64,000 bases of DNA from Enterococcus cecorum DSM 20682 = ATCC 43198 (GCF_000407565.1 NZ_ASWI01000003.1:683501-747500), one strand, 5' to 3'. Shown: positions 52,030-60,822, numbered from the stretch's first letter. The notes: generated by a model from the letters alone, not told the origin. Program-made: numbers and translations.

Positions 52030-53289
52030 ATGAAAGAAGGAAACAAACAGATTGTTAAAATCATTACTTCATTGATTTTTGGTTCTTTAGGCAGTAGTGT
52101 TTTATCTTTTGTTATCGGGTTAGAAATTTTATCCAAAACCAATTCTGCACTTGCTTTTGGTGGGACGCAGTTAATTGGTCCTGTGGTATCGTTGGTTTTA
52201 CTGCCATTTGCTGGGGCAGTGGTCGATCGTTTTGAAAAGAAGAAAATCATCTTTATTGCACAAGTTGTGAGTATTCTGATGCTTGTCTTTTATGCTTTTT
52301 CGTTAAAAAGTGGTTTTTCCGTGTTGATTTCCACTTATTTGCTATTGATTGTATTACGGCTAGCGGATATTTTTCTGAGTACGGCCTATGGAGCAGCAAC
52401 TATTCATTTGGTAGATGAAGCCGATTTACAAAAGGTGAGAAGTTTTGAACAATTAGTTTCAGCAGTGAGTCAAATTATTGCGCCAATTATTGGTGGCATC
52501 ATTTATGTGCTTATTTCCTTAGCCAATATCGTATTGTTGGAAGTTGTTTGTGAAAGTCTGGCAGTAATAGTCTTGATGATGGTGAATTTTCATTATCGCA
52601 AAGTTAGCGACAGTCACGTGGATGAGTCACAGGATTCTTTGTTAAAGATGTTTTTATCCGGATTAAATTATATCAAAAAGGATCGTTTATTGATGTTTGC
52701 GATGGTGATGGGTATGTCCATTAATTTCGTCTTATCTTCTATTAGCGTCGGAATTCCATATATTCAAATTCACCAACTTCATTTTCCAACACAAGCTTAT
52801 AGTTTTTCTGAATCAGCTTTTGGATTTGGATTAATCTTGGCTTCCTTGATTTTATCTATGATTAAAAATATTCGTTATCCACTTTTGAATACCTACATTT
52901 ATGTGATTTCATTAGGGGCAATTATGAGTATTCTCGGATTTATATTGATGCAATCTCTTCCGTTAAAATGGATGATTGTCATTATGATTGTCGGAAATTT
53001 TGTAATGGGTGTATGTATTACCCTTTTAAATGTGCCGCTGAATACTTGGTTAAGCGCGTATGTCGATCCACAGTTTCAAGGTCGTGTCTTTCACTTTTTA
53101 ATGACTGGAGTGCAATTATTAATGCCTCTGGGAATTGTTTTTTATTCATTCTTATTTGAAGTGGCCAACGGTGGACTGACCTTCTTTATTTCAGGAATCG
53201 TTATGATTGTCATGATGGTACTGTTACCCATTCTATTACAAGCCAATTTAAAATCAGCGGAAATAAAACCACAAGAAAATCAAGCATAA
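52030..53289 (+). CDS. Major facilitator superfamily exporter (MefA/YfmO-like)
   Basis: About 419 residues, twelve predicted helices. The FAGAVVDRFEKKKII loop between helices 2 and 3 is the MFS signature, and FGGTQLIGPVVSLVLLP plus NVPLNTWLSAYVDPQFQGRV are typical of the macrolide-efflux-like MFS_3 group. Substrate unknown; it may export a drug or metabolite. Start moved to ATG 52030 (AAAAAAGGTG), since upstream Met codons lie in the topB terminator region. Confidence 0.82.
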   Translation: MKEGNKQIVKIITSLIFGSLGSSVLSFVIGLEILSKTNSALAFGGTQLIGPVVSLVLLPFAGAVVDRFEKKKIIFIAQVVSILMLVFYAFSLKSGFSVLISTYLLLIVLRLADIFLSTAYGAATIHLVDEADLQKVRSFEQLVSAVSQIIAPIIGGIIYVLISLANIVLLEVVCESLAVIVLMMVNFHYRKVSDSHVDESQDSLLKMFLSGLNYIKKDRLLMFAMVMGMSINFVLSSISVGIPYIQIHQLHFPTQAYSFSESAFGFGLILASLILSMIKNIRYPLLNTYIYVISLGAIMSILGFILMQSLPLKWMIVIMIVGNFVMGVCITLLNVPLNTWLSAYVDPQFQGRVFHFLMTGVQLLMPLGIVFYSFLFEVANGGLTFFISGIVMIVMMVLLPILLQANLKSAEIKPQENQA

Positions 53290-53294
53290 CAATA

Positions 53295-53321
53295 AGGCCT
53301 AGCAGATGGATTGCTAGGCCT
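53295..53321. terminator. Hairpin between the convergent MFS and msmK genes
   Basis: AGGCCTAGCA (53295-53304) pairs with TGCTAGGCCT (53312-53321), a perfect 10-bp stem, but without a good T tract on either strand, so termination is only possible. Confidence 0.6.
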
Positions 53322-53365
53322 AAACTAATGTATAAAAAGGGGACGAAGACTAGAAATGTGCAAGA

Positions 53366-54469
53366 TTAACGGATAACTTCTTCAGATTCTACATCAAAGA
53401 AGTGTGCTTTATTCAAGTTAAAGGCTAATTCTACTTCTTCACCTGGTTTGTGATAATCACGCGCATCCACACGAGAAACAAATTCAGTATCACCAATCAT
53501 AGTATAAAGCATGGTTTCAGCACCTAAAAGTTCAGATACGACAACAGTTGATTTCACACAAGCATCAGGAGTTGCATCTAATACGACACGTTCGCTATGA
53601 ATATCTTCTGGGCGGATACCAAAGATTAATTGTTTTCCTTCATAACCTTTTTCAACTAAGATTTTATTACGTCCTTCAGGTAATTTCACTTTCAAACCAC
53701 CATCGTTTGTAATATAACCATCTTTTAAGGTTACTTTGAAGAAGTTCATGGCAGGTGATCCGATGAAACCAGCTACAAAGACATTGCTTGGTGTATCATA
53801 AACTTCTTTTGGAGAGCCGATTTGTTGGATAATACCGTCTTTCATAATAACGATACGGTCAGCCATTGTCATCGCTTCTGTTTGGTCGTGAGTAACGTAG
53901 ATCGTTGTTGTATTTAAACGTTGGTGTAACTTCGCGATTTCTGCACGCATGGCTACACGTAATTTCGCATCCAAGTTTGATAAAGGTTCGTCCATTAAGA
54001 AGACTTTAGCATCACGCACAATCGCACGTCCTAAGGCAACACGTTGACGTTGACCACCAGATAGAGCAGCTGGTTTACGATCAAGATATTCAGACAAGCC
54101 TAAGATTTGAGCGGCATTTTCCACACGTTTTTTGATTTCTGCTTTATCATATTTACGTAATTTCAAACCAAAAGCCATGTTATCGAATACTGTCATATGT
54201 GGATATAAGGCATAGTTTTGGAATACCATCGCGATATCACGATCTTTTGGTGCGACATCATTCATCACTTTATCGCCAATTAATAATTCACCTTCAGAAA
54301 TATCTTCAAGACCGGCAATCATACGTAGAGTAGTTGATTTACCACAACCAGAAGGACCAACGAAAACGATAAATTCGCGGTCGGCAATTTCTAAGTTAAA
54401 ATCTGTTACTGAATATTTTTCAGCGTTATCATATTTTTTATATACATGTCGTAAAGCCATTTCTACCAT
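53366..54469 (-). CDS. msmK: Multiple-sugar ABC transporter ATPase (MsmK/UgpC type)
   Basis: 367-residue ATPase: Walker A GPSGCGKSTTLRM near residue 37, signature LSGGQRQRVALGRAI, Walker B VFLMDEPLSNLDAKLR, switch His in VTHDQTEAMTM, and the C-terminal MalK-like TOBE domain with FGIRPEDIHSE. In pneumococcus one such ATPase drives several sugar importers including the N-glycan transporter. Here it stands alone and is the probable motor for the LplBC-type permeases at 8174-10057 (inference). Start is ATG 54469 behind AAGAGG, 168 bases inside the open frame. Confidence 0.93.
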   Translation of the reverse strand: MVEMALRHVYKKYDNAEKYSVTDFNLEIADREFIVFVGPSGCGKSTTLRMIAGLEDISEGELLIGDKVMNDVAPKDRDIAMVFQNYALYPHMTVFDNMAFGLKLRKYDKAEIKKRVENAAQILGLSEYLDRKPAALSGGQRQRVALGRAIVRDAKVFLMDEPLSNLDAKLRVAMRAEIAKLHQRLNTTTIYVTHDQTEAMTMADRIVIMKDGIIQQIGSPKEVYDTPSNVFVAGFIGSPAMNFFKVTLKDGYITNDGGLKVKLPEGRNKILVEKGYEGKQLIFGIRPEDIHSERVVLDATPDACVKSTVVVSELLGAETMLYTMIGDTEFVSRVDARDYHKPGEEVELAFNLNKAHFFDVESEEVIR

Positions 54470-54548
54470 AAGTTTATACCTCTTTCTATGTTTAATCATC
54501 CTATTCGCAAAGTTTATTTTTGCGAGAAATCTTTTTATCGACATCCTT

Positions 54549-54577
54549 AATATAAATGAAAGCCTTTTACATCTCAA
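54549..54577 (-). promoter_or_regulatory. msmK promoter with a cre-like spacer
   Basis: Minus strand: TTGAGA (54577-54572), 17-base spacer, TATATT (54554-54549). The spacer holds TGAAAGCCTTTTACA (plus strand, 54557-54571), a cre-like sequence lacking the central CG. Between promoter and start codon is a short inverted repeat TCGCAAA/TTTGCGA (54505-54524). Confidence 0.6.
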
Positions 54578-54649
54578 CGTTAACATGTACAAAGAACACC
54601 TCAGTGAATTGTGCAAAATGTTGAAATCGCTTTTCACACATAGAAAGAA

Positions 54650-54678
54650 TTGTCGAATCTGTCTTTCTTAGATACAAT
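54650..54678 (+). promoter_or_regulatory. Promoter of the PucR-like regulator gene
   Basis: TTGTCG (54650-54655), 17-base spacer, TACAAT (54673-54678), divergent to the msmK promoter about 70 bases away. Confidence 0.65.
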
Positions 54679-54706
54679 AAAGATGAAAATAATTGAGGTG
54701 ATGACA

Positions 54707-55573
54707 ATGCAAATTTTACCTTTAGAGCAAATTTATGCGGAAGGTTTCATTAAGGATGAGCCTTTATTTAATAAAGATTTTTTGTGTATTCCATATAAGG
54801 GAAAGTTCTTTTGTATTGAAAAGCAAAAGTTAAGCGTTACAGAGCAAAAATTACTTTTAACATTATATCCCAATGTAGCCCCTCTTTATGAATTAGAGCG
54901 CAAATTTTGGTATCAAGTTTTATTCAAACATACACGACTTTCTGAAAAAGACGCGGGTGAATACCGGATTATTCAAGTCCAGTTTAAGCGGATGGATGAC
55001 AGTATTTATCATTCATGGATACAAACGATGGAAACTATTTTGCCAAATTTAGTCGATTGTTTATTTGTTAGTTCAAACCAAGCCCTACTTATTGACAAAA
55101 GAACAGAGAATTATTATCAAAAAGAAGAATTGCATGGATTGTTCACGGCTTTGGATGATGATTTTGCGACCTTTACCCAGATATTTGTGGGGGCTTTTTA
55201 TCCAAGCGAGGTTGATTTTACGAAGATTTATCGTGAGGAAAGCCGGTTATTTCAAGAAATGTTAGTTGAAAATCCTAAAAAGTATCTTTCTTTGAGTGAT
55301 TGCGTTTTATATTTAGCAACGAGTCAAGATTTAACGAATTATGAGTCATTAAAAGAGTTAGGAAAAATCTTTTTTGCAGAAGAAGGCATGAAAGAAGTCA
55401 TCCATGCATTATGGAAAAATCAAGCCAACGTTTCTTCGACTGCTAAAGATTTATTCATGCACCGTAATACATTATTGTATAAAATGGAAAAGTTTCAACA
55501 ACGTTTTGATTTGAATTTGAAAGAGCTAAATGATTTATTAATGGTTTATTTAATTTCGAATTTAAAATTTTAA
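54707..55573 (+). CDS. PucR/CdaR-type regulator with C-terminal HTH
   Basis: About 288 residues. The C-terminal HTH_30-like motif ANVSSTAKDLFMHRNTLLYKMEKFQQRFDLN, split here as STAKDLFMHRNTLLYKMEKF (residues ~245-265), is typical of PucR/CdaR regulators. The rest is poorly recognisable. Divergent from msmK, so it may regulate that gene, as similar regulators next to msmK do in other Lactobacillales (from memory). ATG 54707 is chosen behind TTGAGGTG, ATG 54701 is close by. Confidence 0.75.
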   Translation: MQILPLEQIYAEGFIKDEPLFNKDFLCIPYKGKFFCIEKQKLSVTEQKLLLTLYPNVAPLYELERKFWYQVLFKHTRLSEKDAGEYRIIQVQFKRMDDSIYHSWIQTMETILPNLVDCLFVSSNQALLIDKRTENYYQKEELHGLFTALDDDFATFTQIFVGAFYPSEVDFTKIYREESRLFQEMLVENPKKYLSLSDCVLYLATSQDLTNYESLKELGKIFFAEEGMKEVIHALWKNQANVSSTAKDLFMHRNTLLYKMEKFQQRFDLNLKELNDLLMVYLISNLKF

Positions 55574-55586
55574 TCGAATTTTCATA

Positions 55587-55615
55587 TTGACATCCTCAAA
55601 ATTTTCTGATAAATT
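55587..55615 (+). promoter_or_regulatory. Promoter of the T-box-controlled transporter operon
   Basis: Consensus TTGACA (55587-55592), 17-base spacer, TAAATT (55610-55615); transcription should start near 55622, just before the T-box leader. Confidence 0.8.
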
Positions 55616-55621
55616 GGATTC

Positions 55622-55883
55622 ATCAAATTGAAAATACGTTGAAAAGAAGAGTAGCCATAGTCCTTTTTCAGAGAGCTTCTGGTTGGTGCAAAGAAGTAGA
55701 GACCTATGTGTGAAACACATCTTGGAGTAGATTTTCTGAAATGAGGAAGTAGGAAGATTCGGGTGGCCCGTTATAGCCAGAGTCAAGTAGACTTATTGAG
55801 ACAATTACTGCGAGGTAGTTGTGAAAAAAGGTGGAACCACGTCAACACGTCCTTTGGTTAAAAAAACCAAAGGACTTTTTTAT
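55622..55883 (+). promoter_or_regulatory. T-box riboswitch, specifier CAC (histidine)
   Basis: A T-box leader: Stem I with the AGAGAGC...GGTTGGTG distal elements (55668-55688), a specifier region TGAAACACATCTTGGAG where CAC (55716-55718) occupies the codon position followed by A, a stem III ACAATTAC/GTAGTTGT around 55801-55822, the T-box sequence AAGGTGGAACCACG (55828-55841), and a terminator GTCCTTTGGTT (55849-55859) / AACCAAAGGAC (55865-55875) with T tract. Uncharged tRNA-His would allow read-through. The specifier was placed by comparison with the tyrS-type pattern, so the CAC reading is likely but not certain. Confidence 0.85.
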
Positions 55884-55902
55884 TTTAAGGATATGAGGTG
55901 GG

Positions 55903-55926
55903 TCGATCAGCTCCAAGCAGGATAAG
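55903..55926 (+). repeat. Fragment related to the structured repeat
   Basis: TCGATCAGCTCCAAGCAGGATAAG aligns with 49092-49114 at 21 of 24 columns with one gap. It occupies the place where a Stem I would be expected for the second T-box. Shown split: TCGATCAGCT then GGATAAG at the two ends. Confidence 0.5.
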
Positions 55927-55939
55927 GTTTCCCAAAAAA

Positions 55940-56045
55940 AAGTTTACTTGACTCACGGAGTTCTTTTCTGCGAGGGAAAGATAAATAAAAGGTGGCACCA
56001 CGTCAATCACGTCCTTTGGTCAAAATGATCAAAGGACTTATTTTA
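55940..56045 (+). promoter_or_regulatory. Second, truncated T-box with intact terminator
   Basis: Stem III-like TCTTTTC/GAAAGA around 55961-55982 with the same TGCGAGG loop as the first T-box, T-box sequence AAAGGTGGCACCACG (55988-56002) and terminator GTCCTTTGGTCA (56011-56022) / TGATCAAAGGAC (56026-56037). No Stem I or specifier is recognisable. Its first 15 bases are the inverse complement (14/15) of 55780-55794 in the first T-box. Confidence 0.75.
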
Positions 56046-56104
56046 TACCTTGAGGGCAAGATAGTGGGTAAGTTCACCAATCATAGAGAAATGAGGTTAT
56101 ACAT

Positions 56105-56746
56105 GTGCAAGTAATATTAGATACGTTTCCCCAAATTATTCAAGGGGCAGGGGTAACATTAAAGCTATTTGGATTGACCATCTTAGGTTCAATTCCACTA
56201 GGGGTATTGTTAGCATTCTTATTAAGGAGCCGCTTTTATCCAGTGAAATTATTGATTCAATTCTATGTTTGGCTCATGCGCGGAACCCCGTTACTATTAC
56301 AATTAATTTTAGTCTTTTACGGCTTGCCTTATATCGGCATCGTCTTTGATCGTTTTGAAGCAGCTTTGATTGCCTTTATTCTAAACTATGCCGCCTATTA
56401 TGCAGAAATTTTCCGTGGTGGGATTCAATCCATACCTAAAGGCCAATATGAAGCAGCCAAAGTATTGCATCTAAGTCCTTGGCAAACGATTAGTAAAATC
56501 ATCATTCCGCAAGTCACTAAAATTACCTTACCTTCTGTCGGCAATGAAATTATTAACCTAGTCAAGGATACTTCGCTTGTATATATTTTAGGTTTATCCG
56601 ATGTGATGCGTATTGGTAAAATTGCGATGGAAAGAGAATCTACCTTGTTGCCATTAGTAGGCGTGGCAATCGTTTATCTATTAATGACTGCCATCGTGAC
56701 TTTACTGTTGAAATACTTTGAAGGACGCTTAAATTATTATCGTTAG
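56105..56746 (+). CDS. Polar amino acid ABC transporter permease, likely histidine
   Basis: 213-residue permease of the HisM/GlnP family with four to five helices and the EAA-loop region YAEIFRGGIQSIPKGQYEAA near residue 100. GTG 56105 is the start behind GAGG (56093-56096); the ATG two bases earlier leads to an immediate stop after three codons. First structural gene after the tandem T-boxes; histidine as substrate is inferred from the CAC specifier. Confidence 0.9.
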   Translation: MQVILDTFPQIIQGAGVTLKLFGLTILGSIPLGVLLAFLLRSRFYPVKLLIQFYVWLMRGTPLLLQLILVFYGLPYIGIVFDRFEAALIAFILNYAAYYAEIFRGGIQSIPKGQYEAAKVLHLSPWQTISKIIIPQVTKITLPSVGNEIINLVKDTSLVYILGLSDVMRIGKIAMERESTLLPLVGVAIVYLLMTAIVTLLLKYFEGRLNYYR

Positions 56747-56756
56747 GAGGGATTGT

Positions 56757-57386
56757 ATGTTAGCACTAAAACAAGTCAACAAAGCATTCGGTTCACGACA
56801 AATTATTCGCAATCTAGATTTATCCATTGAAGAAGGCTCGATTTTATGTATTGTAGGTCCCTCTGGTGGTGGGAAAACGACACTGTTAAGAATATTAGCT
56901 GGTTTAGAAACTTATGATAGTGGCGAATTTTTATTAGATGGCCACCCCTTTAATCCAAGCACTTCAAAGGAACAAGTCGTTGGGGTCGTCTTTCAAGATT
57001 TTCAATTATTTCCACATCTAAGTGTGATGGAAAATATTACGTTAGCTCCTAAGTTGGCATTGAAGCAATCGGCGGTCGAATCTCAACAAATGGCACAAAA
57101 CTTGGCGCAACGTTTAGGTTTATCTCAACTTTTGGACCATTATCCTTATCAATTATCTGGTGGGCAAAAACAACGGGTCGCAATTGCACGGGCGATGGCG
57201 ATGAATCCCAAAGTGTTAGCTTATGATGAGCCAACGAGTGCCCTTGATCCAGGTTTAAGTCAACAAGTCGCTGATTTAATCTTAGAAATGAAAGAAGCAG
57301 GTATGACGCAAATTGTGGTGACTCATGATTTGGAATTTGCCAAGAGAATTGCCGATCAACTTTATCAGGTAACCCCTGTTGAATAA
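56757..57386 (+). CDS. Polar amino acid ABC transporter ATPase (short)
   Basis: 209 residues. Walker A GPSGGGKTTLLRIL (near residue 35), Q-loop VVFQDFQLFPHLSV, signature LSGGQKQRVAIARAM, Walker B VLAYDEPTSALDP and switch His VVTHDLEFAKRI. Usual GlnQ/HisP-type ATPases are about 240 residues; this one lacks the final ~30, ending just after the switch region at YQVTPVE. All catalytic motifs are intact, so it is probably active. Located 10 bases after the permease. Confidence 0.9.
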   Translation: MLALKQVNKAFGSRQIIRNLDLSIEEGSILCIVGPSGGGKTTLLRILAGLETYDSGEFLLDGHPFNPSTSKEQVVGVVFQDFQLFPHLSVMENITLAPKLALKQSAVESQQMAQNLAQRLGLSQLLDHYPYQLSGGQKQRVAIARAMAMNPKVLAYDEPTSALDPGLSQQVADLILEMKEAGMTQIVVTHDLEFAKRIADQLYQVTPVE

Positions 57387-57413
57387 ACATAAAAATAAAA
57401 GGAGAAGATGAAA

Positions 57414-58226
57414 ATGAAAAAATTATTTAAAGTATTATCAGTTGTTGCGTTAGGTTTAGTATTAGGCGCATGTTCTACTCAGAAAAAAGGCGAAACGAGT
57501 AAGTCTGCTGCCGACAAAAAAGAAGTCGTGGTAGGGCTAGATGATACCTTTGTGCCAATGGGATTCAAAGATGACAGTGGTAAAATTGTTGGTTTTGATG
57601 TTGATTTAGCGAAAGCCGTATTTGAATTAACGGATCAAAAGGTGAAATTCCAACCAATTGACTGGTCGATGAAAGAAACAGAATTAAAAAATGGAACGAT
57701 CGATATGATTTGGAATGGTTATTCTGTGACTCCTCAACGTCAGAAAAAAGTGACTTTCACAGATACTTATATGAAAAATACCCAAGTGCTAGTCACACCT
57801 AAGAAAAGCAATATCACCAAGCCTGAACAAATGAAAGGCAAAGTGTTAGGGGCACAAGAAGGCTCTTCAGGTTATGATACTTTTACGAAACAGCCAGAAG
57901 TTCTACAAGATATCGTTAAAAATAATGATGCGACGCTGTATGCTAGTTTTAATGAAGCCTTTATCGATTTAGAAAATAGCCGGATTGATGGTCTGCTAAT
58001 TGATAAGGTATATGCTGAATACTACTTGACACAAGCCAAAAAATTAGCAGAATATAATATTATCGAATTACCATTTGATAGCGAAGATTTCTCTGTTGGG
58101 ATACGTAAAGATGACGAAAAATTAGCCAAACAAATTAATGAAGGTTTCAAAAAATTACAAGAAAATGGCAAGTTTAAAGAAATCTCAGAAAAATGGTTTG
58201 GCCAAGACGTCACACCTAAACAATAA
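57414..58226 (+). CDS. Amino acid-binding lipoprotein
   Basis: About 270 residues, family 3 solute-binding protein. Signal peptide MKKLFKVLSVVALGLVLGAC with lipobox LGAC, then VVVGLDDTFVPMGFKDDSGKIVGFDVDLAKA (here split: VVVGLDDTFVPMGF, GFDVDLAKAVF), the ligand-binding opening. It feeds the permease/ATPase pair. ATG 57414 fits the GGAG spacing better than ATG 57408. Histidine or a related amino acid is inferred from the T-box. Confidence 0.9.
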   Translation: MKKLFKVLSVVALGLVLGACSTQKKGETSKSAADKKEVVVGLDDTFVPMGFKDDSGKIVGFDVDLAKAVFELTDQKVKFQPIDWSMKETELKNGTIDMIWNGYSVTPQRQKKVTFTDTYMKNTQVLVTPKKSNITKPEQMKGKVLGAQEGSSGYDTFTKQPEVLQDIVKNNDATLYASFNEAFIDLENSRIDGLLIDKVYAEYYLTQAKKLAEYNIIELPFDSEDFSVGIRKDDEKLAKQINEGFKKLQENGKFKEISEKWFGQDVTPKQ

Positions 58227-58246
58227 GGATTTGCTTTTGATACTCA

Positions 58247-58283
58247 GAGCCACTTCTCAATAAAAGGAAGTGGTTCTTTTTTT
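58247..58283 (+). terminator. Terminator of the amino acid transporter operon
   Basis: GAGCCACTTC (58247-58256) pairs with GAAGTGGTTC (58267-58276), one G-T pair, then seven T. Confidence 0.9.
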
Positions 58284-58344
58284 ATTATTCAGAGAAAAAA
58301 CTAAGAAAGCGTTTTATATTTTGGTATATTCAATGACGAAAAAG

Positions 58345-58353
58345 TGATATAAT
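58345..58353 (+). promoter_or_regulatory. Extended -10 promoter before the response regulator pseudogene
   Basis: TGATATAAT, an extended -10 element, without a good -35; 20 bases before the ATG at 58374. Confidence 0.5.
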
Positions 58354-58373
58354 TATAACGAGAGGTGAGAAAG

Positions 58374-59093
58374 ATGAACGTAGCAATTTGTGATGATAAT
58401 ATGGCTATTCATGAACAATTACATAACCTATTGTCATAATTTTCTCATCAGTATGGACAAGAAATCAAAGTGTTCGATTTTATGAATGCACAAGAAGTAT
58501 TGGACTATATTCAGGATGAAAAAGCAGTAAAGATGGCCCTTTTACTTTTAGATATTGAAATGGATGGACTAGATGGGATTGCTTTAAATCAATATTTGAT
58601 AAGGAATAAAAAGATTTCATGGATCGTATATGTCTCAAATTTTGTTGAACAAATGAGTGAAGCTTTTAGTGAAAAAACGCTAGGCTTTATCAGTAAGCCC
58701 ATCGAGAAGGAAAAGTTATTCATCAAAGTGTTAGAGGTAAGTAAAAAGATTACACAGAGTAACTTGAAAATAACGATAAAAGATATTCATGATACGGTTC
58801 ATACCCTCTATCTAGAAAATATCGAGTATTTCGAAGCGCTAAGAGGCTATACGAAAATTCATCTATTTCCACAAGCGGAGATGATTATCCATCAATCTTT
58901 TACAGAGACAATAGCACAATTTCAGCAACTACCGATTTTTGTTTGTCGCCGTTCTTATGCCATTGTGCTATCAAAAGTTAAAAAGATGACTTGGAAAGAT
59001 GTGACGCTGCTCTCAAATGCGAAAATTCCTCTGGGTCGAAAAAAATATCAAGAATTACAACGAAAATACATGGATTATATGGAAAATGGGTGA
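58374..59093 (+). pseudogene. LytTR-type response regulator, broken by a premature stop
   Basis: Would encode 239 codons of an AgrA/ComE-type regulator: receiver domain (VAICDDNMAIHEQL; phospho-Asp in LLLLDIEMDGLDGIAL) and a C-terminal LytTR DNA-binding domain (YFEALRGYTKIHLF, FVCRRSYAIVLSKVKKM). An in-frame TAA at 58437-58439 (codon 22) interrupts the receiver domain; the frame is otherwise open on both sides. Re-initiation at GTG 58470 would lose the acidic pair needed for phosphorylation. The gene is immediately followed by its disrupted sensor kinase. Confidence 0.85.
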
Positions 59094-59401
59094 TCTAAAT
59101 GGGTGAGTTAATCAATGCAGTGATGTATGAATTGTTGTTTCTTATCGCGGTATTATTAGGTTATGCCTTTTTTGGTGGAATAAACTTTGTCTCTTCAAAA
59201 ATTTTATGGGGGACGTTAATCAGTTTGTTAATAGTTATTCCAATATATATCAATCGCGCGTTAAATATTGTTAATCCCACACAAGAAGCATTCTTTTCAA
59301 TCATGTTGCTCTTATTATTAGTAAAAAAGGAAAGTGCTAAGAAATGTACCGACCCCCAAAAGTTAGACCATAAAATCTAACAATTGGAGGTCGGTATTTT
59401 T

Positions 59402-59980
59402 ATGTCCAAATATTCTTATGAGTTTAAAAAGCAAGTTGTAAATGCTTATCTTAATGGCGAAGGTGGTTATACTTATCTTGCAAATAAGTTCGGCATTCCA
59501 TCTGTTAATAAAGTTAAACTATGGGTGGATAATTACAATGCATTTGGTGATGAAGGATTAAAACGTTCTAGAAAAAAAGATTTTTATTCTTTTGAAAAGA
59601 AGCTTTCTATAGTAGAGTTATATTTATCAAGTGAAATCTCATATCAAGATTTAGCTCTGCAAGAAGGAATTACTAATCCAAGTATGATCACAAATTGGGT
59701 GAGTCGCTTTCGCGCAGCTGGTCCTGATGCCCTAAGACCACGCAAGAAGGGACGAAAGAAAACATTGAATACAACTAATGGCAATACACAAAACAAACCA
59801 GTTGAAGAATCTTCTGTTGATACAAGTGCAGAACATGTAAAAGAGCTAGAAGATGAACTTCTTAAATTGAGAATTGAGAATGCCTTTTTAAAAGAACTGA
59901 GGAGGCTGCGTTTAGAGGACGAGGAAAAAATGAGAGAACGGCACTCGTCATCAACAGTCTCCGACGAGAATTCAAACTAA
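59402..59980 (+). CDS. IS3-family transposase OrfA
   Basis: 192 residues with two helix-turn-helix domains (YLANKFGIPSVNKVKLWV and YQDLALQEGITNPSMITNWV) and a C-terminal leucine-zipper-like segment (ELEDELLKLRIENAFLKELR). It binds the IS ends. Just before its end lies a run A6T (59925-59931), a plausible -1 frameshift site that would fuse it to OrfB. Confidence 0.92.
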   Translation: MSKYSYEFKKQVVNAYLNGEGGYTYLANKFGIPSVNKVKLWVDNYNAFGDEGLKRSRKKDFYSFEKKLSIVELYLSSEISYQDLALQEGITNPSMITNWVSRFRAAGPDALRPRKKGRKKTLNTTNGNTQNKPVEESSVDTSAEHVKELEDELLKLRIENAFLKELRRLRLEDEEKMRERHSSSTVSDENSN

Positions 59981-60822
59981 AAGACCTTCTCTCTTATACA
60001 GGCATGCCTAAAGCAACATATATGTATTGGCAAAAACGATTTGATAGAGAAAATCCTGACAAAGAACTTGAAGAAAAAATCCAAGAAATCCGTAAGAATA
60101 ATAAGGATTACGGATATCGTAGAATACATGGAGAGCTTCATAATCAGGGATATCTCATCAACAAAAAGAAGGTTCAGCGAATAGTTCAAAAACTTGGCTT
60201 GCAGGTGACATCCTACACACGCAAAAGTAGGAAATATAGTTCCTATAGGGGCAGGACTGGTACCATTGCACCCAACAGAATTCGCAGACGCTTTAATACG
60301 CACATACCCCATCAAAAAATCACAACGGATACGACTGAATTTAAGTATTATGAAGTTGATGTCAAAGGACATATGACAATGCATAAGCTGTATTTAGATC
60401 CATTTATGGATATGTGTAATGGAGAAATACTAAGTTACGGTATCGATAAGAAACCTTCAGCAAAGAATGTAATGAATGCCTTGGATAAAGCCATTGAAAT
60501 CACTTCAGACTGCCCTTATAGACGAACATTCCATTCTGACCAGGGTTGGGCATACCAGATGAAGGCATACTCTCACAGGCTAAAAGAAGAACGAATATTT
60601 CAAAGCATGTCTCGAAAGGGCAACTGTCTAGATAATTCCGTAATGGAGAATTTCTTCGGTCTGCTTAAGCAAGAGATATACTATGGCGTTAATTACTATA
60701 GCTATGAGGAATTAAAAATGGAAATAGAACGATTTATAAAGTATTATAATGAACAACGAATAAAAGAAAAGTTAGGATGGATGAGTCCTGTTCAATATAG
60801 GCTCCATCTTTTAGCTGCATAA
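59938..60822 (+). CDS. IS3-family transposase OrfB (DDE integrase domain), frameshift product
   Basis: Integrase-like rve domain with the DDE residues: Asp in TTDTTEFKYY, Asp in FHSDQGWAYQM and Glu in CLDNSVMENFFGLLKQE. A free-standing start at ATG 60004 gives 272 residues, but the frame is open upstream (ALVINSLRREFKLKDLLSYTG from 59941), so it is normally made as an OrfAB fusion by -1 slippage at the A6 run. The left limit given is approximate. Intact, so the element may still be mobile. Confidence 0.88.
   Translation, partial: TALVINSLRREFKLKDLLSYTGMPKATYMYWQKRFDRENPDKELEEKIQEIRKNNKDYGYRRIHGELHNQGYLINKKKVQRIVQKLGLQVTSYTRKSRKYSSYRGRTGTIAPNRIRRRFNTHIPHQKITTDTTEFKYYEVDVKGHMTMHKLYLDPFMDMCNGEILSYGIDKKPSAKNVMNALDKAIEITSDCPYRRTFHSDQGWAYQMKAYSHRLKEERIFQSMSRKGNCLDNSVMENFFGLLKQEIYYGVNYYSYEELKMEIERFIKYYNEQRIKEKLGWMSPVQYRLHLLAA

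Noticed and set aside
51720-52250. 176-codon open frame on the minus strand opposite topB and the MFS gene
   Set aside because: It overlaps the coding end of topB, a terminator and the MFS start; composition is that of an antisense shadow and no ribosome site was seen.
55562-55786. 74-codon minus-strand frame in the T-box leader
   Set aside because: Overlaps the promoter and Stem I of a clear T-box; not a plausible gene.
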